From contig JAFVTZ010000063.1 of the NCBI GenBank assembly GCA_017502965.1, forward strand, positions 1 to 5,829: a DNA stretch of 5,829 bases. Direction: 5' to 3'. Every line of letters begins with the position of its first letter. Position 1 is the first letter of the stretch. The notes under the pieces were generated by a model. That model was not told the DNA's origin. It was given only the letters and a program-made list of their open reading frames with translations, and did no database searches. This DNA comes from Clostridia bacterium (lineage in GTDB: Bacteria > Bacillota > Clostridia > Oscillospirales > Acutalibacteraceae). Both the position numbers and the translations under genes were made by a program. Below are positions 1 to 5,829 of the stretch, in pieces.

Positions 1-1
1 A

Positions 2-727
2 ACCAATTATCTCATAAACGAGTTTCTTGACGAAACGGACAGACTTGTTTTTGAGAGAATGAAAAAGAATAACCCGAGAAAATATCAGGTTGCAGGACTT
101 GGAAACTGGGGTGTTTCTGAGGGACTTGTTTTTGAAAACTGGGATATTGGAAAAACCGAAATCCCTGAAAATGAACAGTACAAATGGAAGAATTTTTTCG
201 GGCTTGACTATGGGTATACAAATGACCCTACAGCCTTTATTGTTTTTTGTGCCAACCCTATTGACAAGGAAATTTACATTTATGATGAGATATACAAAAA
301 GAAAATGCTGAACTGTGATATTGCAGCCGCTGTAACAGAAAAAGGTTATGCAAAAGAGAGAATACGCGCTGATTCGGCAGAGCCGAAATCGAATGATGAT
401 TTGTGGCGTTTAGGACTTTCAAGAATAACACCGTCTGTCAAAGGAAGAGACAGTATTTTAAACGGAATTGCCGCTATAAGTGAATACCATATCACTGTTG
501 ACAGCAAGTGCGTTAATACTATCCGCGAACTTTCGACCTATGTTTATGCAGATAATCGAAATGAACGGGGTCAGAAGTTACCGAAAGACAGCGACAACCA
601 TCTTTGCGATGCATTAAGGTATGCTTTTGAGGATGTGAAATTTTTCAGACCCCAGAAACCGCAAAAACATACTATGCGGAATAGTGATATCACAGGTGCC
701 GATTTAAACGGAGGGTGGAACACATGA
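2..727 (+). CDS. Phage terminase large subunit, C-terminal nuclease part (5' end outside window)
   Basis: This is the DNA-packaging motor and headful/site nuclease that docks on the portal. The frame is open from base 2, giving 241 residues; the ATG at base 59 is an internal Met, because the 19 codons before it continue the family pattern. Residues 30-50 have the NPRKYQV...GNWGVSEGL linker typical of terminases after the ATPase domain. The RNase H-like nuclease domain follows, with acidic residues at D69 (GLDYGYTNDP), D124 (IRADSAEPKS) and D203 (HLCDALRYA; D198 is nearby) as the likely metal ligands. The Walker A and B motifs of the ATPase must lie upstream of the window. The nuclease looks intact. 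The C-terminal tail after about residue 210 is basic and then Gly/Asn-rich. The TGA stop overlaps the next start as ATGA, suggesting coupled translation. The family assignment is firm; the phage type is not defined by it. Confidence 0.95.
   Translation, partial: TNYLINEFLDETDRLVFERMKKNNPRKYQVAGLGNWGVSEGLVFENWDIGKTEIPENEQYKWKNFFGLDYGYTNDPTAFIVFCANPIDKEIYIYDEIYKKKMLNCDIAAAVTEKGYAKERIRADSAEPKSNDDLWRLGLSRITPSVKGRDSILNGIAAISEYHITVDSKCVNTIRELSTYVYADNRNERGQKLPKDSDNHLCDALRYAFEDVKFFRPQKPQKHTMRNSDITGADLNGGWNT
710..715 (+). promoter_or_regulatory. Ribosome binding site GGAGGG that selects the ATG at 724
   Basis: GGAGGG lies 8 nt before the ATG at 724. A GTG at 715 in the same frame overlaps this site and has no Shine-Dalgarno sequence of its own at a suitable distance, so the ATG is the better start. 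Confidence 0.8.
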
Positions 728-897
728 ACCTTGTTATCTACATTATTTTGGCTTTTTTGGCTTTTTTGCTTGGATTTTACGCAGGGAAGAACAAAGTTTT
801 AAAAAAGCCGTCTTCAGCCGCTAAACAGCATGCGGAAATTATTAAACTCAGACAGGAATATGAGAATTTTTTAAACTATGACGGAAGTCAGCAGTAA
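724..897 (+). CDS. Small single-pass membrane protein between terminase and scaffold genes
   Basis: The product is 57 residues and its function is not known to me. Residues 3-20 form one hydrophobic segment (VIYIILAFLAFLLGFYAG), followed by a basic stretch (KNKVLKKP, 22-29). This predicts an N-out, C-in single-pass membrane protein under the positive-inside rule. Residues 36-50 look helical and charged, and the protein ends in NFLNYDGSQQ. From memory, short membrane proteins with a similar ENF.xYDG tail sit beside head genes in Firmicutes prophages, but I cannot verify this here. The start overlaps the terminase stop (ATGA) and has a good ribosome binding site. The hydrophobic core is encoded by two tandem copies of GGCTTTTTT (750-767). 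No holin partner or endolysin is nearby, and holins usually lie at the lysis end of the genome, so a holin role is unlikely but not excluded. Confidence 0.75.
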   Translation: MNLVIYIILAFLAFLLGFYAGKNKVLKKPSSAAKQHAEIIKLRQEYENFLNYDGSQQ

Positions 898-902
898 AAA
901 AG

Positions 903-908
903 AAAGGA
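903..908 (+). promoter_or_regulatory. Ribosome binding site AAAGGA that selects the ATG at 917
   Basis: AAAGGA lies 8 nt before the ATG at 917. The in-frame ATG at 878 would overlap the previous gene by 20 nt and is preceded by AT-rich sequence without a Shine-Dalgarno match, so 917 is preferred. Confidence 0.7.
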
Positions 909-916
909 ACGGTTTT

Positions 917-1546
917 ATGAGTGAAACAAATATTTCTAAACCAGAATATCAGGATGAAAACAAAATGAATTCTTCTGCTTCTGATACCAAAAAGAAGTTG
1001 TTGATTCCTGTTAAATACAACAAAGAAAACCGAATGTTAACCGTTGAAGAAGCTTCTAAACTTGCACAGTTGGGACTAAAATATGAAGCGGTTTCTAAAA
1101 ATTATGACACCCTTAAAGCTTTGGCAAAAAGCGAAAATAAAAGTGTTACTGCATTTCTTGAGGATTTGCAGACGGCAAAGACCGACCGCAGAAGAAATGA
1201 TTTACTCGAAAAATGCGGCGGCGATAAAGACCTTGCAGAACATATCTTATCACTTGAAGGTGAGGTAAGAACTCAGGCGGACGGTTTTGAAGAATTGCAG
1301 AAATTTTTTCCGAATTTCAAAACCCGTTCGGATTTGCCTGAGCAGGTAACAGAGAGAGCCGATATGAACGGAACTCTTTTACTCGACGAATATCTGAGGT
1401 TTTGCCTCTGGGAAAGACACAGAATCAAAGAGGCTGCACGCCTGCAAAAAAGTGCAGAAATTTCGAGTACAGGGTCGCAGATAAACCGAAGCGGTTATAT
1501 TGACCCTGAAACAGCAGAGTTTTTAAAAGGACTCTGGAAACGCTGA
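917..1546 (+). CDS. Probable phage scaffolding protein
   Basis: The product is 209 residues, soluble, strongly charged and predicted mostly helical, as expected of an internal scaffold that guides capsid assembly and then leaves. The first 27 residues are polar and low in complexity. Residues 30-57 (IPVKYNKENRML, then EEASKLAQLGLKYE) match a pattern I recall from small proteins just before clostridial phage capsid genes. Residues 59-86 resemble a coiled segment (KNYDTLKALAKSENKSVTAF). Residues 124-160 (FEELQKFFPNF, then LPEQV, then LLLDEYLRF) are a second recognisable block, and the protein ends in a short basic tail, FLKGLWKR. Its position directly before the capsid gene supports the role. 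There is no catalytic Ser/His pattern of a prohead protease. Scaffold function is inferred from position and composition; a generic head protein is the alternative. Confidence 0.65.
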   Translation: MSETNISKPEYQDENKMNSSASDTKKKLLIPVKYNKENRMLTVEEASKLAQLGLKYEAVSKNYDTLKALAKSENKSVTAFLEDLQTAKTDRRRNDLLEKCGGDKDLAEHILSLEGEVRTQADGFEELQKFFPNFKTRSDLPEQVTERADMNGTLLLDEYLRFCLWERHRIKEAARLQKSAEISSTGSQINRSGYIDPETAEFLKGLWKR

Positions 1547-1580
1547 ATTAAAAAATACAAAACAGAAGGGAAAATTTATA

Positions 1581-2747
1581 ATGTCTATAAATTCTATCGA
1601 AAACGCAACAAGATATTCAAATGAACTTGATAAAATGTTTGAACAGAAAAGTGCTGTAGGTTTTTTTGCCGATAATGCACTTGCTACCAAATTTGTAGGA
1701 GCAAAAACTGTTATTATCCCTGATATTGATTTTCAGGGGCTTGCTGATTATGACCGCGATTCAGGCTTTTCAAGAGGTGCTATAAACGTTTCCAACACCT
1801 CATACACAATGGCTATGGACAGAGCAAAATCTTTACAGATTGACCGCGAGGATATGACCGAAACAGGTATTGCAAACCTTGCGGGAAAGATTCTGGGAGA
1901 ATATGTGAGAACAAAGGTAGTGCCTGAGTGCGACGCATATGTTCTTTCTAAACTTTCAGGACTTGCTGTTTCAAGAGCAAATGTTATTGATGGCGATATA
2001 AACAAGCCTTTTGAAGCGCTTTGCACCCTTATAAACGAGGTTCAGGCTAATGTTGGTTATGATGAAGAACTCGTTGCTTTTGTGGACAGTTATATGTTTG
2101 CGGCACTTCAGAATTCTTCTGAAATTGCAAAGATGATTACTGTCAGCGAATTCAAACAGGGAGAGGTAACACTCAAAGTTAAGAGCATTAACGGAGTTGC
2201 TATCATTCCGGTTGTTTCTGAGCGTATGAAAACAGGTTATACATTCGGCGCATCCGGTTTCGAACCGCTTTCAAACGCTGCAGAAACTTATATGCTCGTT
2301 TGTCCGAAGTCCGGTGCTCATCTTGTAAAGAAAACAGAGCAGATGCGCATTTTTACTCCTGAACAGAACATTGATGCTGATGCTTATAAATTTGATTACA
2401 GAATTTATTACGATGTTTTTGTTAAAAAGAGCGGACTTGATGCTGTATGGGCCTGGATTTCACCCGCCGTTAACATCACAGCAGTAAGTGACGATATAAC
2501 AGCAAACGAAGGTGCTATAAATGCAACACTTGATGTTACCGCAGAATCTGAAGGCACTCTCAGTTATCAGTGGTATGCATGCAAGAATACCGAAAAATCA
2601 GGCGCTGTTAAGATTGCAGGTGCTACGGCTGAATCCTACAATCTGCCCGACGAACTCGAAAAAGGTGAGTATCACTATTTCGTAAGAGTATTTGTTGATA
2701 ACACCGCAAGCAATGATTCTAAGGTAATAAAAGTTACCGTTATATAA
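1581..2747 (+). CDS. Major capsid protein with C-terminal Ig-like domain
   Basis: This 388-residue protein should form the icosahedral shell. Residues 1-294 look like an HK97-fold coat protein of the type common in clostridial phages. There is an N-terminal helix with RYSNELDKMFEQ (11-22), then IIPDIDFQGLADYDRDSGF (45-63), probably the start of the extended loop. QIDREDMTETG (86-96) and VPECDAY (114-120) lie in the spine helix region. Residues 295-388 form a separate beta-rich module of about 94 residues with Ig-like landmarks: YQWYAC (329-334), GATAESY (347-353) and YHYFVRV (364-370). The usual second Ig cysteine is absent, so no intradomain disulfide is expected. The Ig module is in frame, so no ribosomal frameshift is needed to make it. 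A GAAGGG ribosome binding site (1565-1570) precedes the ATG by 10 nt. No separate protease gene is present in the window. The capsid call is strong from context and sequence; the fold assignment is from pattern recognition. Confidence 0.88.
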   Translation: MSINSIENATRYSNELDKMFEQKSAVGFFADNALATKFVGAKTVIIPDIDFQGLADYDRDSGFSRGAINVSNTSYTMAMDRAKSLQIDREDMTETGIANLAGKILGEYVRTKVVPECDAYVLSKLSGLAVSRANVIDGDINKPFEALCTLINEVQANVGYDEELVAFVDSYMFAALQNSSEIAKMITVSEFKQGEVTLKVKSINGVAIIPVVSERMKTGYTFGASGFEPLSNAAETYMLVCPKSGAHLVKKTEQMRIFTPEQNIDADAYKFDYRIYYDVFVKKSGLDAVWAWISPAVNITAVSDDITANEGAINATLDVTAESEGTLSYQWYACKNTEKSGAVKIAGATAESYNLPDELEKGEYHYFVRVFVDNTASNDSKVIKVTVI

Positions 2748-2759
2748 ACGCTTGAAATT

Positions 2760-2779
2760 TGACGGAAATCTTTTCGTCA
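2760..2779 (+). other. Small hairpin in the capsid 3' untranslated region
   Basis: The arms 2760-2767 and 2772-2779 pair as an 8-bp stem with one G-T wobble and a 4-nt loop (ATCT). It starts 13 nt after the capsid stop and is not followed by a T tract, so it is not a terminator by itself. It could protect the 3' end of capsid mRNA or be chance. Confidence 0.4.
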
Positions 2780-2782
2780 TCC

Positions 2783-2813
2783 GCCCGTTCCGCTAAACGG
2801 AGCGGGCTTTCTT
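2783..2813 (+). terminator. Intrinsic terminator between capsid and portal genes
   Basis: The arms 2783-2792 (GCCCGTTCCG) and 2798-2807 (CGGAGCGGGC) form a 10-bp GC-rich stem with one T-G wobble and a 5-nt loop (CTAAA), followed by TTTCTT. The stem is strong, but the T tract is short and interrupted, so termination may be partial. It lies 36 nt after the capsid stop and 24 nt before the portal start. I see no convincing promoter between it and the portal ATG, so some read-through is probably needed for the genes downstream. Confidence 0.8.
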
Positions 2814-2823
2814 AAAATTAAAA

Positions 2824-2830
2824 GGGAGGG
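2824..2830 (+). promoter_or_regulatory. Strong ribosome binding site of the portal gene
   Basis: GGGAGGG contains GGAGG ending 7 nt before the ATG at 2837. It lies outside the terminator stem, so read-through transcripts would be translated well. Confidence 0.75.
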
Positions 2831-2836
2831 TTTTAG

Positions 2837-4429
2837 ATGCAAAATTTATCAACACAGATTTTTGCTGAATATACAAACGGCTGCAATTTCAAATCGTCAA
2901 TAGGCAGCAAGGGTATGTATGAGCAAAACCGCATAAACGAGCGTTTTTATATCGGCGACCAGTGGTACGGAGCGAAATGCCCTAACGACAGACCTTTGGT
3001 GCGGCACAATGTTATAAAAAGAATCGGTGACTACAAAATGTCGCAAATACTTGCCACTTCACCACAGGTTATTTTCTCGGCCGACGGAATACCTTATTCA
3101 GGAAATGAAAACAATTTTGAACTGACCGACATCGGTAAAGGAAATTTAAATGACCGCGAAATAAACTTTATAATGAATGCTTTTAACAATTACCACAGGG
3201 TTACAGGTGAACGGATTAAAATCTCGGAAATTTACGATAAAATTATGAGAAATGCGTATATTTCGGGAACCGCCGTGCTTTATACATACTGGGATGAAAG
3301 TGTTAATACAGGTCTTTTTGCTGATGCTCAGAAGACGGTGAAAATAAAAGGTGATATCTGCTGCGAGGTTTTGAATATTGAAGACATCGTGTTTGCGGAT
3401 CCTTATACAGAACAAGTTGAAAAGCAACCTTATATTATTATTTCAAGCCATCTTGATGTTGAGTCAGTACTCAGAGAGGCAAGGGTTTTCGGTGCTGATA
3501 TTACCACATTGCAGGCAATAAATGAGAGTGCTACTGACGGAAAAATAGTTCAGCTTACAAAACTTTTTAAAAGTTATAAATCTGACGGTAGCAGTATTGT
3601 TAAATGTGTTAAAGTCTGCGAAAAAGCGGTTATCAGAAACGAATTTGAAACAGGTTTAAGGCTTTATCCGATATCGCTCTTTTGTTGGGAACGAAAGAAT
3701 AATTCGATATACGGCGAAAGCGAAATCACTTATCTTATCCCAAACCAGATTGCAATTAACAGAATGATAACGGCAAATGTCTGGTCTTCTATGACAGCAG
3801 GAATGCCGATAATGCTTGTAAACGGAGATACTGTAACCGAAAAAATTACTAATGACCCCGGACAGATTATAAGGGTTTACGGCACAAACGAGGATGTTGA
3901 AGGAGCAGTTAAATATATTACTCCGCCGTCTTTTGCAAAGAATTTTGACAGCAGCATAAATACACTCATAGAAAATACCTTAGCACAAAGCGGTGCCAAC
4001 GAAGTTGCCCTCGGTGACAGCAAAGCAGAAAACGCTACAGCACTTGCAGCAATGAGGGATGCGGCGCTTATGCCGCTTGAGATTGCCAAGAACCGATTTT
4101 ATACCTTTATTGAAGACACTGCTCGTATCTGGGCAGATTTCTGGGTGACACATTACGGAAAGCGCAGTCTTAGATTTGAGGATAAAAACGGAAGATTCTA
4201 TATTCCTTTTGATGCAAAACGATATAAAGATATTGCAATTTCGGCAGGAATTGATGTGGCGGCGGCTTCGGGGTATTCCGAAAGAGAGCGAGTGGAAATA
4301 CTGCTCACATTATTTGATAAAGGCATTATAAATCGCAGTCAACTCCTCAGCCGCCTTCCCGATGGCACTGTAAACGACATAAAATCGCTTCTTGGCGAGG
4401 TTTCGGAGGTTAAGGATGAAAGCTTATGA
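2837..4429 (+). CDS. Phage portal protein
   Basis: Twelve copies of a portal form the ring at one capsid vertex through which DNA is packaged and ejected. This 530-residue product has the expected parts. NRINERFYIGDQW (31-43) and LVRHNVIKRIGDYKMSQIL (54-72) are typical of the N-terminal wing. The segment from about 125 to 200 (ISEIYDKIMRNAYISGTAVLY, then NIEDIVFADPY) continues the wing and stem. The hallmark block ERKNNSIYGESEITYLIPNQIAINRMIT (285-312) is followed by the tunnel-region helix SGANEVALGDSKAENATALAAMRDAALMPLE (385-415). The length is close to portals of the longer, podovirus-like kind, but this alone does not set the morphology. The charged C-terminal tail (470-530) is helical. 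It follows the capsid gene, where most phages have the portal before scaffold and capsid. Its end overlaps the next gene by 14 nt. Confidence 0.9.
   Translation: MQNLSTQIFAEYTNGCNFKSSIGSKGMYEQNRINERFYIGDQWYGAKCPNDRPLVRHNVIKRIGDYKMSQILATSPQVIFSADGIPYSGNENNFELTDIGKGNLNDREINFIMNAFNNYHRVTGERIKISEIYDKIMRNAYISGTAVLYTYWDESVNTGLFADAQKTVKIKGDICCEVLNIEDIVFADPYTEQVEKQPYIIISSHLDVESVLREARVFGADITTLQAINESATDGKIVQLTKLFKSYKSDGSSIVKCVKVCEKAVIRNEFETGLRLYPISLFCWERKNNSIYGESEITYLIPNQIAINRMITANVWSSMTAGMPIMLVNGDTVTEKITNDPGQIIRVYGTNEDVEGAVKYITPPSFAKNFDSSINTLIENTLAQSGANEVALGDSKAENATALAAMRDAALMPLEIAKNRFYTFIEDTARIWADFWVTHYGKRSLRFEDKNGRFYIPFDAKRYKDIAISAGIDVAAASGYSERERVEILLTLFDKGIINRSQLLSRLPDGTVNDIKSLLGEVSEVKDESL
4405..4409 (+). 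promoter_or_regulatory. Ribosome binding site inside the portal gene that selects the ATG at 4416
   Basis: GGAGG ends 6 nt before the ATG at 4416. It favours this start over an in-frame TTG at 4392 that has no good site. The signal lies within portal codons, so translation of the two genes is probably coupled. Confidence 0.75.
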
Positions 4430-4745
4430 TATTTATAAAAAAGCCGCTATAAGGGCAGGAATAACCGAAAATGACATTTTGAGTGACAGTTTTACAAAAA
4501 AAGGCGCCGAATTTATAAATCAGATAGCAAACGATTTAAATATAGCAGGAATAGATTCTTTGTCTGATAAAATTGATTGTACTTCACTTCAGGCAGAGGC
4601 TTTATGCTGCGGTGTTGCAATGTTGATTTCACTAACCATTTCAGACAGCGAAAAAAACTCCGTACTCACTGATATATATAATGCAAAGCGGGCGTCAGCA
4701 CTTTCAAAAATTTCATCTGTTGAAGATGTGATACCAAGACCGTGA
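4416..4745 (+). CDS. Probable head-tail adaptor (connector) protein
   Basis: The product is 109 residues and predicted mostly helical, with no signal peptide or membrane segment. It opens with MKAYDIYKKAAIRAGI (1-16), has FINQIANDLNIAGIDSL in the middle (33-49), and then LQAEALCCGVAMLISLTISDSEKNSVLTDIYNAKRASAL (58-96). The pattern of a helical start, an alanine/glycine-rich 'GvamL' helix, a short acidic turn and a Y-N-x-K-R helix is what I recall for small proteins encoded after portal or capsid genes in clostridial phages. Adaptors of this kind bind the portal and receive the next neck protein. The position between portal and a large structural protein fits, and P22 gp4 has the same place. 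The assignment is from size, fold impression and position, not from a proven motif. Two adjacent cysteines (64-65) are unexplained. Confidence 0.6.
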   Translation: MKAYDIYKKAAIRAGITENDILSDSFTKKGAEFINQIANDLNIAGIDSLSDKIDCTSLQAEALCCGVAMLISLTISDSEKNSVLTDIYNAKRASALSKISSVEDVIPRP

Positions 4746-4748
4746 TTT

Positions 4749-4753
4749 GGAGG
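4749..4753 (+). promoter_or_regulatory. Ribosome binding site of the last gene
   Basis: GGAGG is 5 nt from the ATG at 4759 and 8 nt from the ATG at 4762, which are consecutive codons. Either could start the protein; the second has the more usual spacing. Confidence 0.65.
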
Positions 4754-4758
4754 ATTTG

Positions 4759-5829
4759 ATGATGAAATATAAAAACATCAAAAAATTGACCGAAAAGGTT
4801 TTGCAAGTGAAAGTGCCGCAAAACGGGGTTAATGTAAATTTATCTTCATTTTCGTCTGACGGCAATTTTTTAAAAGTATGCGAAAATGCACATTTTAAAG
4901 ACGGAAAAATCACGACTCGTAAAGGATTACAGACTAATACCGATAAGATTCTTAATATTTCGGAATTTGTCGATGCGGAGAATATAAATTATAAATTGAC
5001 TGATACAGTTTACTATAAAGAAGAAAAGCCATTTCAAATTGCTTATGCAGATATTGAATATGACATTTCAAACAGATTTTATCAGGTGTTTTTAATAAAT
5101 AGCGAAGGATATAGTCAGAATGCGGGTTATATTCATTTCAGAAGGGTTGATGACGAGACATTTTTTATCCCTGAAAATGTGGTTTTCTATACAGGAGCAC
5201 CCCAAAGCGGTGGCGGAATTTTTGCGCTTGTTTTGCTTAAAAACACAGGCGATGAAACGGTTAAAGAGAGCTCAATATATGAAATAAACGAAGCGTTTGA
5301 CGGCTGGAATATGGTGACAGAATATTATATTCCGACAGTTTTCATAAACGGCAGGGGAAACCGCTATGATTTTGCAAAGCAAACGGGACAGGCTTCAACC
5401 AAGACGCCGATGTCTCTTGAAACTCTGAACCTTCTTAACGGCTGGTTTTATGCTTATTATTCTTCTGACGGATATTCCTCAAGTTTTCGTCTGCCTTTTT
5501 CGGATATAGTTGACACTTCGGTTATTTGCAGAATTTATACCGCACTTGAAACTTTTGTGGAATGGCGGATTTATGAAGGTGAAACAACCGACACCCGAGA
5601 ATTTTATAATACCGAAGTTACAATGAATGTTAACAGAGAAAAGGGAACTGTGTTTTTTACGGTTGAATCGGGTGACTATTCAATTCCGCTTATGAATGTA
5701 TTTAATGAAAACAATATCCGCATACTCACACAAACTGTTACGCAAAGCGAAATTTCAACCATTGCTTCTGCAAAATGCTCTGCTGTATCAGGCGGAGATA
5801 TCTATTTTTCCGGTTGCAGTGATAACAAC
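4759..5829 (+). CDS. Unidentified phage structural protein, probable neck or tail (3' end outside window)
   Basis: The frame is open for 357 codons from the ATG at 4759 to the last base, with no stop. The start may instead be the next codon, at 4762. The N-terminus has KVPQNGVNVNLSSF (18-31) followed by NAHFKDGKITTRKGL (43-57), resembling the 'N...dG.l.tRpG' opening of beta-propeller-like phage neck proteins. INGRGNRYDFA (196-206) and GWFYAYYSSDGYSSSFRLPF (228-247) are further recognisable blocks, and the visible end reads GGDIYFSGCSDNN (345-357), like a propeller blade strand. No signal peptide or membrane helix is visible, and there are many aromatic and Asn/Asp residues, as in beta-rich structural proteins. 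I do not recognise a named family with confidence. P22 gp10 (tail stabilisation) occupies the corresponding place after the adaptor; a tail or receptor-binding protein is the alternative. Confidence 0.6.
   Translation, partial: MMKYKNIKKLTEKVLQVKVPQNGVNVNLSSFSSDGNFLKVCENAHFKDGKITTRKGLQTNTDKILNISEFVDAENINYKLTDTVYYKEEKPFQIAYADIEYDISNRFYQVFLINSEGYSQNAGYIHFRRVDDETFFIPENVVFYTGAPQSGGGIFALVLLKNTGDETVKESSIYEINEAFDGWNMVTEYYIPTVFINGRGNRYDFAKQTGQASTKTPMSLETLNLLNGWFYAYYSSDGYSSSFRLPFSDIVDTSVICRIYTALETFVEWRIYEGETTDTREFYNTEVTMNVNREKGTVFFTVESGDYSIPLMNVFNENNIRILTQTVTQSEISTIASAKCSAVSGGDIYFSGCSDNN

Noticed and set aside
59..61. ATG at 59 as the start of the terminase gene
   Set aside because: The frame stays open to base 2, and the upstream codons (NYLINEFLDETDRLVFERM) continue the normal terminase linker, so this is an internal Met of a truncated gene.
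1083..1268. Second + strand frame inside the scaffold gene
   Set aside because: Its product is an out-of-frame shadow (rich in K, R and aromatic residues) with no supporting start signal. The + frame at 90-311 inside the terminase is rejected for the same reason.
1303..1312. AAATTTTTTC run in the scaffold gene as a ribosomal frameshift site
   Set aside because: The codon phase does not give a proper X XXY YYZ slippery heptamer, no stimulatory hairpin is evident just after it, and the zero frame already gives a complete protein.
1748..2026. Antisense open frame of 92 codons opposite the capsid gene
   Set aside because: It lies wholly within the strongly supported capsid gene, has no ribosome binding site that I can see, and its product has no recognisable features. 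The same applies to antisense frames at 12-221, 2598-2780, 3146-3427, 3877-4089 and 4713-4913.
2695..2723. Possible promoter for the portal operon (TTGATA, 17 nt, TCTAAG) at the end of the capsid gene
   Set aside because: The -10 hexamer matches only 4 of 6 positions, there is no extended -10, and the site lies in coding sequence before the terminator, which any transcript from it would still have to pass.
1..5829. CRISPR array, tRNA, IS element, defence or toxin-antitoxin system
   Set aside because: I saw no regularly spaced repeats, tRNA cloverleaf, transposase motif or paired toxin-antitoxin genes; all sizeable frames fit phage structural roles.

Overview
The window is one block of a tailed double-stranded DNA phage or prophage: a head-morphogenesis cassette with every gene on the + strand. 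The host is probably a member of the Firmicutes (Bacillota), most likely a gut-type Clostridia. Reasons: moderately AT-rich sequence, strong GGAGG-type ribosome binding sites 5-10 nt before each start, tight gene packing, and proteins that resemble clostridial prophage head genes as I remember them. TAA and TGA both end genes, so the standard code fits. Nothing here shows whether the phage is integrated or free, because no integrase, attachment site or host gene is present.

Layout: (1) 2-727, nuclease half of the terminase large subunit, cut at the left edge. (2) 724-897, a 57-residue single-pass membrane protein, overlapping the terminase by ATGA. (3) 917-1546, a probable scaffolding protein. 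(4) 1581-2747, the major capsid protein with an Ig-like domain at its C-terminus. (5) 2748-2836, the only real gap, with two hairpins; the second looks like an intrinsic terminator. (6) 2837-4429, the portal protein. (7) 4416-4745, a small probable head-tail adaptor overlapping the portal gene. (8) 4759 to the right edge, an open reading frame of at least 357 codons with no stop, probably a neck or tail structural protein.

How the genes work together: scaffold and capsid proteins build the procapsid around the portal ring, terminase packages and cuts DNA through the portal, and the adaptor and the last protein probably close the vertex and connect the tail. The order is unusual in that the portal gene follows the capsid gene instead of lying between terminase and scaffold, and a terminator separates the two. 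This would make much more capsid than portal mRNA, matching their copy numbers in the particle. A long portal followed by a short adaptor and a possible propeller-like protein recalls the P22 neck, so a short-tailed phage is possible but not shown.

I found no defence system, CRISPR array, tRNA, IS element or other non-phage system. The most interesting points are the gene order, the capsid-portal terminator, the Ig-like capsid domain, the small membrane protein and the unidentified last gene.
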